Below, piece after piece: positions 23,261-35,273 of a DNA stretch of 64,000 nt. The translations under genes were made by a program, and so were the position numbers. Under the pieces are notes generated by a model. That model worked only from the letters and a program-made list of their open reading frames with translations, was not told the origin of the DNA and made no database searches. Position 1 is the first letter of the stretch. The number at the start of each line of letters is the position of its first letter. This DNA comes from Brachynemurus nebulosus (Eukaryota; Arthropoda; Insecta; Neuroptera; Myrmeleontidae), in assembly GCA_035578155.1 (NCBI GenBank), contig JAPWDM010000011.1, forward strand, positions 18,466,185-18,530,184. The letters are read 5' to 3'.

Positions 23261-24148
23261 TTGTGTCTACATTTGGCCTATTTTCATTCCTTCTACAAGA
23301 AAACTTCACCTAAAGTTGGACACCAAAATTTAGCAAAATTCACTTTTTGAACATTTTTTTCTTACAGAAGAAGTGTTTTATTGGAATATGGTATTTTTTA
23401 TAGGAATAGTTGTATATGGGAACTATTACCCAAAAAAATTTCAATTGCGATACTTGTTTGCTTTAATTTTTACGAGCTTCCAAAAATTGATTTTTTTGCA
23501 AATTTTGGAACTTTGAGCCCGTGTATCCTCTGATGAGGCTGATGATAAAAATCTGAAATTTGCACAACTTGTAGTGTTTTGCGGAGTAGGCTTATTAAAA
23601 TACAAAATCAACTTGTACCTTTTACTTTGCGGAACCCTCATTTTTTCCATTGCCAGCAATGGAAGACAATGGACCACTTCATATGGACTGACCCTACGAA
23701 ATCCTGACTTAATGCGTGTTTCACATGCACTTGACGATTTTTTTTTGTTCTTGAGCTAGATAAAATAAAAGTATGTTGGCTCGTCAACACAGTCAGTCAG
23801 TGCATCACATACACGCACACATACGCATAAATTGTCAGATCACAATTGCATGTCACATCGCAACATTCATAATATGTCAAATCACTATAATTCGATCTAA
23901 TTTTAGAATGATTGTTATTTAATTACAATATGGCACACATGTAACAAACTATATTATGCACTTTCGTATAATATCACGTACAGATAAATTGAAACTACTT
24001 AATACATATTTTTAATTAAACAAATGTAGAATGGCATTTAACATTGACCAACAAAGTATCATCTGCATATGGTAAGTAAAAGTAGAAAAAAAATTTGATT
24101 TGGAAATACTTATTATGTAAATTGACATCCTAGATGTGTAAATACATC
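23261..24148. other. non-coding with one dispersed repeat
   Basis: Positions 23695-23750 hold CGAAATCCTGACTTAATGCG, a member of the family at 560, 3828 and 17538. No gene. Confidence 0.5.
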
Positions 24149-24304
24149 CTATTGTGCAGTGTTTCCCAAACTTTTGTTTTCGCGGAATACTTTTTAAGAT
24201 TTTTAAATAACGCTAATATTTTTAGTGAACGCTATTTATTACCCGCATGATTTGAACTAATTTGTATTATAACAATAGCGTAGTTTTACGTGCGTGTTTG
24301 AGCC

Positions 24305-24712
24305 CAAAGTAGATTAAGATAGGTACTCTAGTACTCTACATTCAGGACCAAAATAAGCTTTTTTTGCGCATTTCGTCATCTACGTCATAATACGTCACAT
24401 ATTTGAATTTTTAGAAAAAGACAACATTACAGTTACTTATTATTATATTTATACAGTGTGAGTTTTTTGAAAGTTACCATTTTTATTACAGCCGAACCAT
24501 TGATAAGAGCTAAGAGCTATAAAGATCCTGACTATAACAATCGGTTGCCCCCGTCGATATCTGCAACTCTTATTTGAACAATTTCTCAATTAAATCAACG
24601 GTTTGGCTATAGTAAAAATGGCAACTCTCAAAAAACTCATTCTGTATATATATAATTCGCCATCTACGTCATCAAGATCTGCGCGTCAGCATACCTATCT
24701 TAATCTACTTTG
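24305..24712. mobile_element. nested inverted-repeat element
   Basis: 21-bp perfect arms 24305-24325 (CAAAGTAGATTAAGATAGG) and 24692-24712. The arms enclose another MITE (24454-24644). Its ends may extend slightly beyond the arms; no TSD is read. Confidence 0.6.
24454..24644. mobile_element. TA-target MITE with 50-bp arms
   Basis: TA (24452-24453) then CAGTGTGAGTTTTTTGAAAG; the right end CTCAAAAAACTCATTCTG is followed by TA (24645-24646). The arms match over about 50 bp, including AACCATTGAT / ATCAACGGTT. One end of the same family occurs at 2726-2778. Confidence 0.8.
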
Positions 24713-25639
24713 TGTAAGCCTTATTGTCAATTACAAACGCCATCCACATCATTTTTTACACTTTATTTATACAAATTTTTGTTAAATATTTAATAGAAGG
24801 TGTTTTTTTCTTTTTTTTATTAATAGAACTTTTGATAGGAATATCTGTGACGTTAAAAGTAACTGGTGACCTTTCGTTTGAAATTTGTGTTCAGTAAAGA
24901 CGGAAAGACAGGGAAATTATCACTAAAAGGATAACACCACTAAAGCATTTAAAAGTTCTGGAAATTTATAACATTATTTCAAAAAATTATCCAGTGAATT
25001 GGGGTCCATAATGCGCGATTTAGCACCAGTTCTTTTATTTTGGAGGGGGGTATAAAATCTCTGACATGTATTGATAGACTGTCAACAATTGACGCTTTGG
25101 ATGTCAACGTAATTTAATGTCATTGCCGGTTCATATCAAGACTTCAATTATTTGATAATATGAGTCAAAGTTGGACTGTCAGTATGTCGGAAATTATTTT
25201 CAAACAAATGTCATGAAATAACTTCAAAGTTTAAAAATAAATAAATAAATAAAAAATAAAAACAATGGCCTCCAACTTAAATCATACGTGTTTTATTTCA
25301 ATTGAAAATTCTTTTCTAAAAAAAGGCGCTATTTATTTTGTTTAAACTCGTACTAAAGACACGAAAGCATACAGTGTTGTTTAGGACACAGTTTGAGAAA
25401 CGCTGCTATGGTGCATGTATAGATATACGTTATATTACGTTTGTGTATTAGTTGATTATTTTCTAACATGCGACATAAAAATTTTAATTCCAGTATTTCA
25501 GTGTAATTAAATTTAAATTGTGATTACGTAAACATAAAAGTATAATTCAAAATTACTATAATATTAATATGGGTCGACAGTTTTCAGCGAACCGAATAAA
25601 TCTAACTGTTTAAGCTATTTCAATTTACACTAGACTGAT

Positions 25640-27543
25640 CATATTTTTTTGAGGCCATTACAAGAGGAGCGACACTTTCTTAAGCATTAGAGGAATGTTT
25701 AAAGCAATTGAGTCGATGAGTTTCAAAACCATCTAATTGACACAACTAAAAATGTTCAGGAAACACAAAAAACTGTTTTCTCACTTATAATAATAATTTT
25801 GATGTGGTTTTTACTATTAAATTTTTAGGAAAAATCATACAGTTCTTATAAAGAAATAATAACAACGATACCACTCATCAATAATTAGTAAATAACGATT
25901 AAAAATTACAATTAACTACTTTTGCAGCAGTTTGCTTTAATTAGATGGTTTTGAAACGGTTGATTTTGCAATTAGCTACTTTTGCAGCAGTAACACTAAC
26001 AATTAGACACTTTTGCAACAGTTTATTATTCTTTCAATAAGTTTTAAATAAAACAACATTCGTACAAATCTATCTATTTACATCGTACAACGTTGTTTTT
26101 ATTATAACTTATGAAAACTAAGATATTTTCTTATAATTTAGTAGAATATTCTCCTATAAAACAAGTCTCTTTACTGTAATTTAACAGTAAAATTCAAATC
26201 AGAACCACGATGTTTCACACAATTTTATTCTGCACACAGTCGCAGCCTGTTATATTTGACAATTCCACAAGTTTCTTTGTATTTTTTTCTAGTTATTCCA
26301 ATAGTAAATATTTTCTTAGAGAGAGTAATAAAATTATCACATACAATTATTTGATATTCTGCAGGCCCTGCAGTGCTACATATTGACTACCTAACTAGCT
26401 ATTTTTGTTCCAGGTTTTTCTAATGACGCCATTTTTATATAAGTAATTAGATAGTATTGCAACTGGTTTGTGTTGCTTGCAACGCCATGTTTTTTCAGCT
26501 GGAAAATATTGCAATTAGTTACTTTTGAAACAGTTTCGTATTTTTGTCATTAAAATTAAAGGGGAAAAAGTTGACTTAGCACCGTCTAGTTGGTATTTTT
26601 TGGTGCAGTTTATCCTCCTGAGTAATAAACCGTATCTAACTCAATTTTTAAAAAATCGTCAATTAGGTAGTTTTGAAACTCAGCGACTCAATTCTTTAAT
26701 TTTGATTTTTAAGTATAATTCTTGCAATCGGGAATCACTTTCGTCTTTAACTGGAATTAAGTTTTGTAATATGAAATGTCGTTTTCCGACCACTTGGTGT
26801 ACCATGTAATGCAGATAAATATCGATACTTTCTTAAGCATTAGAAAAATGTTCAAAAGCAATTCTTTAATTTTAAAGATAGTCCTTGTAACCTGGGATCA
26901 TTTCCGCTATTATTTGGAATTAGTTCATATAATATGAAATTTCGTTTTTCGACCACCTGGTCGGCCATGTAATGCAGATAAACATTTATACTTTCTTAAA
27001 TATTAAAGAAATGTTTAAAAGCAATTCTTATTTTTTAAATAGAATTTTTGTAACCTGGAATCATTTCTACCATTAACTGGAATAATATTAGTTCGTATAA
27101 TATGAAATGTCGTTATGAGACCATCTGATCGACAATATGAGCATAAAGTTAGCTCCATCACTTCCGTTTTCTCAAACAAAAACGGTTGTGCTGTATTGTG
27201 CTAGACGTGTGATATCATGTGCCGTAAATTAAAAAGCTAAACCCCAATATATGCTGTTTTTGCAACCAAAAATTATTTTTTAGCCTCAAGTTAGGTTCGT
27301 CGTTTCCTTTTTTAAAACAGAAAAGGTTGTGTTGTATTGTGCTCTCATGGGCCATAAAAAAGAAACTCAGTTCCAAAACATGCGATTTTTATTGCCAAAA
27401 ACTTTTTTTTGCATGAATTTTCTTTTCTTTTTTTTGTCAGGCCATTTTTGTTTTTGTTTTTTTTGTAAACAAAAAATATATTAATTTTTTTTAATTCACT
27501 ATAATTCACACACCTTTCTGCGAACCGGTAAAATACCGTCACG
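25640..27543. mobile_element. decayed hAT-like repeat with about 155-bp internal repeats
   Basis: Phrases such as ATGAAATGTCGTTTTCCGAC, CTTTCTTAAGCATTAG and GTAACCTGGAATCATTTC recur about every 155 bp at 26700-27130. The same text is at 55720-56060, where it leads into a hAT terminus (GGTTGAGAAACATTG at 56308). Here the matching right end stops at GCGAACCGGTAAAATACCG (27521-27539), just before an inserted MITE. Interrupted by 25710-26689. Confidence 0.6.
25710..26689. mobile_element. GAGTCG-ended element, AATT target
   Basis: Inverted ends GAGTCGATGAGTTTCAAAAC and GTTTTGAAACTCAGCGACTC, about 36 bp matching, flanked by AATT (25706-25709 and 26690-26693). Uninterrupted paralogues at 26862 and 55764 read GCAATTCTTTAATTTT and GCAATTATTTAATTTT, showing the empty site. 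The interior repeats AATTAGNTACTTTTGCARCAGT-like phrases at least five times. No coding frame; class unknown. Confidence 0.75.
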
Positions 27544-27769
27544 CAATGGCGGATTTACCCTAAGTGCCACTCTAGGCTCCGTGAAAAATGCCGCCCCTGC
27601 TTTTCCCAAAAAGCTAAAATTGCATAACTTTTTAATACTTCTTCCTAAAAAGAGTAAGTGAAGAACAAAAAGAAAAAAAAAAGAATTCTGATTTTACCAC
27701 CCTTTGCCACCCCTAAAATCTGCCGCCCTAGGCTCCAGCCTACTCAGCCTGCTGGTAAATCTACCACTG
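27544..27769. mobile_element. hAT-type MITE
   Basis: CAATGGCGGATTTACC to GGTAAATCTACCACTG, flanked by CCGTCACG (27536-27543) and CTGTCACG (27770-27777), an 8-bp duplication with one change. GCCGCCC-rich subterminal text appears on both sides. A relative with GGATTTACC-type ends is at 53000-53205. Confidence 0.85.
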
Positions 27770-27835
27770 CTGTCACGACCTAAACAATGTAAATCCTAAA
27801 ATAATCAAATTTTGGTATACTCGCATTTATACAAA

Positions 27836-28022
27836 ATGCAAATGATTCATATAGTTGGAATGTAAAAATGAAATTTTGTCATTTATCGAAGTTATTATAA
27901 TTATTACTATCCTTTTTCAATATATTAGGTAGTAGATCTTGTAAGAGATAACTATATTACAAGCTTGTGTGCTGTGCTGTTTTACGTGCATTCCTATCGC
28001 ATGAAATCATTTTCATTTGGTA
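27836..28022. mobile_element. MITE with AAATGATTCAT ends, copy 2
   Basis: Reverse-complement counterpart of 14966-15150, sharing ATGTAAAAATGAAATTTTGTC-like text and ACTATCCTTTTTCAATATAT. The ends are inverted. Confidence 0.7.
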
Positions 28023-28136
28023 AAAATATTTCTATAACTGTGACAGAACACGTTTTGAATTATTACTCCGTACATAATATATATACTCAGTTGTGGATAA
28101 GTACGAAATCATGATTAACCTAAAAATTATATTTAA

Positions 28137-28358
28137 AAAGCTTTTCTAAAAAACCGACTTCAAAAAGTAAAAAATAAATAATAGCACGAATTTTGAAGTC
28201 AGGCGAGGTACGTAGTATAAAAAAAATATAGATCTGGAAGAATTAATGAATTTTGCAAGAACATCCGATCGCAATATTTTATACGACACCCCGCCTGACT
28301 TCAAAATTCGTGCTATTAATTATTTTTTACATTTTGAAGTCGGTTTTAAAAGCCTTTA
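28137..28358. mobile_element. inverted-repeat MITE, ACCGACTTCAAAA type
   Basis: Arms of about 70 bp: left AACCGACTTCAAAAAG then AGCACGAATTTTGAAGTCAG, right their reverse complement ending GAAGTCGGTTTTAAAAGC. The arms have a few mismatches and the spacer is about 80 bp. No TSD is certain. Confidence 0.75.
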
Positions 28359-28836
28359 TTCCATACCTTTTAGTGACAATGCTTATATAGTGATAATTAC
28401 TTAAAAGAAGTATTCTAAATTTCATACGTTTAGGTGGAATAGTTTCAAAAATTTCATTGTCCGAAAATCATGATTTTGGGCACTCACTGACTTTGCGTTG
28501 AAATTTGGAACAGAAATAGTGTTCAAAGTAATAATTACTAGGAAAATAAAAATTATTGAAAATCAATTAATTTTTGAAGTCATTAAAGAATTCTTTTAAT
28601 CAGATATTGTCAGAAAATTATTTTAGAATATATTTCAATTTCAAATATTATCGAGTGCTTGTGAAACATGACTACGTATGACGAACTTTTGTCCGCATTT
28701 AAACATACGCAGTATTCATATGTTTACTTATCGTTCAGTTAAACTGAAACTTTAAGCACTCGATTTCTTTGGTTAGTATAACCAAAATCCAAATGTAAAT
28801 TAATAATCACAAAGTGATTAAAAAAATTATCAAACT

Positions 28837-28907
28837 GGATCAGCTGGGAATCGAACCCAGGATCTCCCGGTAACTAGCCAGGTGTCTTGTCACTAGACCA
28901 CCGATCC
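28837..28907 (-). tRNA. tRNA-Thr(AGT)-like head of a tRNA-derived SINE
   Basis: On the minus strand a 71-nt cloverleaf can be drawn. The acceptor GGATCGG pairs with CTGATCC, the anticodon stem is CCTGG/CCGGG around CTAGTTA (anticodon AGT), and the T arm is CTGGG TTCGATT CCCAG with an intact B box. The D loop is too short and lacks the GG pair needed for the elbow, so it is probably not a working tRNA. A second partial copy with the same 3' tail (AGTTTGATAATTTTT) lies at 29016-29095, which argues for a SINE. Confidence 0.5.
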
Positions 28908-29015
28908 TCTGTTCGACAACCGCCCCAATCCGACAACCATTCAACCACTTACGTGTATTGGTACTCTCTCTAATGCGAGAAACAGTTACTATATTTCAAT
29001 TTCAAATATTATCGA

Positions 29016-29095
29016 GTTACCGGGAGATCCTGGGGTCAATTCCCAGCCGATCCAGTTTGATAATTTTTCCAATCATTTTGTGATTTTTAATTTAT
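29016..29095 (+). repeat. partial tRNA-derived SINE, head-to-head with 28837
   Basis: It repeats the 3' half of the tRNA-like unit (GTTACCGGGAGATCC, T arm with changes, CCGATCC), then AGTTTGATAATTTTTCCAATC, but on the opposite strand to the 28.8-kb copy. The 27-bp text TATTTCAATTTCAAATATTATCGAG immediately before it also occurs at 28630-28655 (only part quoted is needed: AATTTCAAATATTATCGAG). Confidence 0.7.
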
Positions 29096-29212
29096 TTTAG
29101 AATAATTAGATCAACATAAATTTAAAAATATGTCATTTAAAAAAATGACTATAGTCTTTAAAGTAAATAATTTTGCATAATTATATTATACAGATTTTAA
29201 AATTGCCATAAT

Positions 29213-29556
29213 TATTCATATTATTGAAGATGGCAAAAAAATTACTCAACCAACAATTAGTACTAAAAAAGAACGACAAGCCCGCAAAAAGCAAGTGATA
29301 ACAATCACCACATAAAATCCAGCATCAAAAAAGAAAAGAAATCAAAAATTAAAACATTAAAAAATAAATAGGTAAACAAAGGAAAACTCAACCAATGTTA
29401 ATAAAATTTTTATGGGACCATCTGGAGAGCTTTATCTACTAACCAAAAAAAGAATGGCGTAAATTGGCCCAGAAATGTGGGAAAAATCGGTATACATACA
29501 TAAAAATAAAAAACAGACGGGTTGAATTGAGAACCTGCTAGTTTTTGAAGTCGGTC
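29213..29556. repeat. possible repeat ending in GAAGTCGGT
   Basis: The block ends GTTGAATTGAGAACCTGC then TTTTTGAAGTCGGTCAAAA, phrases that end common dispersed insect repeats in my experience and that resemble the arms at 28137-28358. The start is unclear and no gene is present. Confidence 0.35.
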
Positions 29557-30696
29557 AAAAATTACATAATCGTTCTCAATGTACATAGTAAATCTGTACA
29601 ATACTTACCATACTTACTGTATATTTTTACTGTAAATATTAAAATGCATAATATGGCGAACATAATATACATTATTATTCGTTATTGTATTTCTTTTTAT
29701 ATTGTAATGAATCTATGCAATTGTTAATTGTTCGTTCGATTTATGTATAAAATGAAAGGTGACTGACCTTAAACATATAACATTTATATATCTAATTTCT
29801 AGTACGTTGTGATAATGTATATAAAATAGAATTATGCGGCTTTACAGAACATCTTTCTACGCTACATGCGGCGGTTATACATCGTGGAAGTTGATAAAGG
29901 TGTAGTAAAGATTTATGTTTTTCGTGTGTAATCTGCATTACGTTTAAAAAAAAAGGAAAAACGCTTGGCTAATCCACAAAATGTCACATAAACCATCAGG
30001 GGAGGTACATACATCCATACATATATGCATACGAGGTATTTAAGTAACATTTAAAAGGTTACATTTTATTAGTGATGTTTTAAAAGTCGTTTTAAGGTTG
30101 AAAATATTATGTAGGCGTATTTTACATGTTTCATCAGTGCAATTCGTGTGTAATCCTATTGTTTGAATACTTCTCTCGATCTTTGTTTAGGTTTTGAGTT
30201 ATAAATAAAGTCGAAAATTGAAATGCCTTTTAGGTGTGATTTGTGTATTTTATTGTAAAATTAACACCTGGACAGTCATTGACGTCATAACATCTGTTAA
30301 ATGAAACCTTACTAACTCACACCCACGTCGTAGGACGTCAACAGTTCCATATTTTAGCTGCCAAAATAGGTGTTAATATAAATAGTGAACGTAGGAAACA
30401 TATAGTCTTACCTGAATGTGAGGTCTTCATCTAATAACCTAAAAATAAGTGTTAGATTTTACGAGTATAAAAAAAAAAATTTATCGAAAAATAACGTGAA
30501 TGAAACTTGTTACACGTATTGCAACTTAACTGTCTAAAAATTGTCTAGTTACCGTAGCTTGTAGCTCTCGTGAAAGTTACCTAAAATCGAATTTGTCCAT
30601 GATATTTGTTGGAGGTTACACCAATAAAATTTTTAAATAGTCAAAAAATTGACATTTTTTAACTCTTTGAAGTGTAATAAAATATATCTAAATAAA
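29557..30696. other. AT-rich non-coding DNA
   Basis: No gene or bounded element recognised. Confidence 0.55.
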
Positions 30697-31037
30697 AAAT
30701 ACCCCTGTCGCAGCATCTGCATAACATAGCGAATTTCCAAATCTTGGGCACTGGCGGATCTCATCTAAGACCTGTACCTATTTAAAATAGTTTAGCTTTC
30801 TAAGAGTAAAAGAATTTTTAAAATCGGCTGGGTAATTAGTTTTGGTATTTTTGGGGACCCAAGAACCCGAACGAATTTTGTGCAGCATAGTTGTATCCAT
30901 CTAAAATAATTTAGTTCTCTAGCAGTGAGAAATTTTTTAGCATCTTTTCGATAGCTTATTACTGGCGTTTTCGGATCTGCAAGATCCCGGTGAACCTCAT
31001 TAAAAAATCAGCTCGACCGTATATTCTAGGCGGACTA

Positions 31038-31157
<120 letters not shown>

Positions 31158-31254
31158 AACCCGTTGTGTAGCATTCTACGCCGCATTTGCATCCGCAGGA
31201 CAGTTGTGGATCTCAGATAACACAACCTGTACCTATCTAAAATAGTTTACCTCG

Positions 31255-32420
31255 GTAATAGTAAAAAGGTTTCAAAATCGGTCAGTTATTTTATTTTTGA
31301 CACTTTTAGGTCCTACTGACACTTCAGACCTTACATAACGTAATCTATATGTATCTAAAATAGCTTAACTCCCCAACAGTGAAAAAATTTTCAAAATCGG
31401 TCGGCTAGTTTATTTTTGACGCTTTTGGATCCGATGGACCCTGGCAGACTTTACATAACGTAATCTATATTTATCTAAAATAGTTTAGCTCTGTAACAGT
31501 GAAAAAATTTTCAAAATCGGTCGGTTAGTTTATTTTTACCGCTTTTGGGTCCCATGGAACCTGGCGGACCCTAAATAACGTAATGTATGTCTATCTAAAA
31601 TAGTTAGTTCCCCAACAGTGAAAAAATTTTCAAAATCGGTCGGTTAGTTTATTCTTGACACTTTTGGATCCCATGGACCCTGGCAGACCTTACATAACGT
31701 AATCTATATTTATCTAAAATAGTTTAGCTCTGTAACAGTGAAAAAATTTTCAAAATCGGTCAGTTAGTTTATTTTTGACACTTCTGGATCCTATGGACCC
31801 TGGCAGACCTTACATAACGTAATCTATACTTATCTAAAATAGTTTAGCTCTGTAACAGTGAAAAAATTTTCAAAATCGGTCAGTTAGTTTATTTTTGACA
31901 CTTTTGGGTTCTATGGACCTTGGTGGACCTTACATAACGTAATTTATATTTATCTAAAATAGTTTAGCTCTGTAAGAGTGAAAAAATTTTCAAAATCGGT
32001 CAGTTAGTTTATTTTTGACACTTCTGGATCCTATGGACCCTGGCAGACCTTACATAACGGAATCTATATTTATCTAAAACAGTTTAGCTCTGTAACAGTG
32101 AAAAAATTTTCAAAATCGATCAGGCAGTTTATTTTTGACACTTTTGGGTCCTATGGACCCAGGCGGACCTTACATAACGTAATCGATATTTATCTAAAAT
32201 AGTTTAGCTCTGTAACAGTGAAAAAATTTTCAAAATCGGTCAGTTAGTTTATTTTTGACACTTTTGGGTCCTGTGGACCCTGACGGACCTTACATAATGT
32301 ATTCTAAATCTATCTAAAATAGTTTAGCTCTGTAACAGTGAAGAAATTTTTAAAATTGGTCGTTTAGTTTATTTTTTACAATTATGGGATCAGTAAATCC
32401 TGGCGAAACTCATACAAATC
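31255..32420 (-). repeat. 120-bp minisatellite, about 10 units
   Basis: GTGAAAAAATTTTCAAAATC recurs near 31379, 31499, 31618, 31738, 31858, 31978, 32098 and 32218, with diverged starts near 31260 and 32339. Outer units match the order of copy 1 by diagnostic variants; three extra units lie at about 31550-31910. Confidence 0.95.
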
Positions 32421-33331
32421 TAGTACTCTAACAGTAAGAAAAGGGTTCTAAGGATCTCATATAACTTATGGCAGGCCGTAAGCTTCTTGCGGACATCATT
32501 TAATTAATTAATTCAAATACTTTAACTTACTAACTGTGAAAAAATTTTTAAAATCGATTGGTTAATTAATTTCTTGCCTTTTTAGGTCCCGAAAACCTTG
32601 ACCTCACATAAAATACCTTAAATCCATTTGAAATGGTTTAATTTTTTAACATTATTAATTATTAGTGGAAAAATTTTCAAAATCGATTCAAAATATTTTT
32701 CCGTACATACATATGTACATTGTACATATTTTGTTTTGTTTTATATTTAATATTTATATCATAACATAATCTTCAATTTCTTGTTTACTTAAAAATTCAA
32801 TAAAAAAAAAAAAAAATTCTTCATTACATTAGCTTAGAAAATCTGTTTAATTTACATTTTTTAACATGGGATAGAACCATGCTAATTATAATGCAATAAA
32901 TGAGAAACAAAACTCTATACATGTATGTGTGTTATTACACATATATGTGAATAGTTTTCACTTGTTCTCACAAAATTCTTTAATAAAAAAGTGAAATATT
33001 TTTATACTTTATAAAGAACTGAGATATAAATATAAATTACTTATTAGACTAACAAAGAAAGAATAAAAGTGAAAATTTACATTTTCTCGAAAAATACTTA
33101 AAATAGAAAGAAAATTATAAGAATATTTTCTTCATAATTTTTTTTTTCCTTTTCAACAATGTAAAAATCGAACTGCCTTATGATAGGATCGAATGATAAA
33201 AAATGGCCAGAAAACCTACTTCTGGGCATCCGACGTGTCTGGCTAACGAACTTAGCCAAGCCAATTCAGAATCCAGTCCGCACACAAAATTTCATAAGCG
33301 TTAGACGTTTCGTTCGAGAGTTATCGCGCGG

Positions 33332-33431
<100 letters not shown>

Positions 33432-33594
33432 TTTAGTGAATATCATTTTCGTATTCTAGGGACCTCAAAACATATTTCTGATATGGTCCCGGGCTTAGGT
33501 CGCACCATGACACCTGGCGTAAAAGCTGAATTTCCAGTTTTGGAAATTCGCTAAAAAAAACTATATTTTATAAATATTATACCGTCGCCGTCAC

Positions 33595-34020
33595 AGGTAC
33601 ATATAGATATACCAACTAACGTATCTCTATACTGCAATTCACTTGTTGCCAAAATATGACGTAAAATTTCTCTCTGCTACCAAACGCACATCTTACTACA
33701 ATAAACCTCTTATATATGTAAACGGATCTACGCTTGTGTATGGGTCATACGTCACACTCAATCTCTGGTAGGTGGAGCGTGCATTGTGTACGTACATATG
33801 TATAATATGTACGTATTCGATCATTGTTGGCAAGTGGTTGACAATAATAACAAACAATCGATCTTCACACCGCTACAGCTGGTGCGACTGGTGCACGACT
33901 AGTCACCTTAAGCTGTGACAGACTCCAAGTGATCTACACTTGGCGTTGGCAGATGACTCCAAGTGATCTACACTTTTTTTTATTTTAGTTTCTTTCTTGT
34001 CTTCTGTGATCGCTGTCATC
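33595..34020 (+). repeat. dispersed repeat family S, copy 2
   Basis: It shares TATGACGTAAAATTTCTC, CCTTAAGCTGTGACAG and a poly-T then TTAGTTTCTTTCTTGT tail with 46505-46800. The 21-bp phrase from GACTCCAAGTGATCTACACT is duplicated at 33921 and 33955. Class unknown. Confidence 0.5.
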
Positions 34021-35271
34021 TGCGGTTCAGAAGTTATCATCCACGCCAATAGGAAATTTCAATTTTACTTAATAATCCTTCTTCCACCTCAAATTTTTCC
34101 ATTTGTGCGATGTGGTCTGCCTATTATTCGATGTACAGTTGCTCTTGCGTTAAAAGTACCTAATTGTCTATAACTTGCGTATTTTTTTATTTCAATATAA
34201 CCACTTTAAAAACGTATTCTACACGTAATTAACTTTCAAAAGAAACATAATCGATTTTCTAGTTGGATTCCAAGAGAATATCGCCTACTAAGCCTGTAAT
34301 ATGCCCAACATTTTTATTGGTTTAAATTCCACTTACCAAATGTTCTAAAAATGGGCTTCCGAGTATAATTAACGTATCTGATTCTACCATCAATAAATTA
34401 CGGATTGTGAGAAATTTAAAATGTGTTATAGCTCGGAAACCCAACACATATCACACATGAAAAAATGCATTGAGGTCCCGAGCTATTATGGCTTTTAGGA
34501 AAATATTCATGAAATAGTTATCCAGGAATACGACCTCATTTATGTGTCTTCCGAACTTGGTAAAATTATAATTTTCGTTCAGCATATTTATACACATCCA
34601 CAAATACTATCCTATTTAATGACCTTAGGAAAGCATGGCCAGTTTACATAATTTTATATGTCTACAAATGTATTTCTAATTACAGAGAAAGAGAATAACC
34701 CATTTTGTTTTTTAACATATTTAATTATCTAATTAATTAGAAAGGCTCACAAAAAGAGTTACAACTGAAAAACGTATAATATAAACGAGATACTCTAGAA
34801 CATGTTTCAAGTACGAGTATAGAGTTTCAACTAACACCAATGTCTGTAAAATACAGTAAGTATACTACATATAGCAAGTAATTTTCAAGTATAATTTTCA
34901 TGCTTGGCTTGGGGCATCCTTATTGGCACATTGCTCTCTACATCTCTCTGTTTTTATAACACGACACTCCTTGCTTTTAATTAATAATCATTACGTATAT
35001 ATGTATATTTAGCGGAAAGAAAAAAATTCAATATAATTATATATTCTAGTAGTTTTAATCTCATTAAATTTATTTTACTTACTATCTAATGAATTTTCAG
35101 TGACTCCGCGCGACTCGTAAATAAAATTATAAATATGTTGTAATTAATATGTTGAATTATTTTTTTAGGCATTTTCTAATGAAAATAGTATTTAATTGAA
35201 TTTTAAATTTGTGTTACAGTGTGATTTATTTATGTAATTTATTTGCAAAAATTAATTATAAGAAATAGTTA
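34021..35271. other. AT-rich non-coding DNA
   Basis: No gene or bounded element recognised. Confidence 0.55.
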
Positions 35272-35273
35272 TA

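Larger units (their letters stand above)
24157..25405. mobile_element. hAT-type element, non-autonomous
   Basis: It begins CAGTGTTTCCCAAACTT and ends AGTTTGAGAAACGCTG, flanked by CTATTGTG (24149-24156) and CTATGGTG (25406-25413), an 8-bp duplication with one difference. CAGYGTTTCYCAAAC is a classic hAT terminus. No transposase remains. Two nested inverted repeats occupy 24305-24712. Confidence 0.85.

Noticed and set aside
28837..28907. Functional tRNA-Thr gene
   Set aside because: The D loop lacks the conserved GG and is too short, and a second piece with the same non-tRNA tail lies nearby, so a SINE is more likely.
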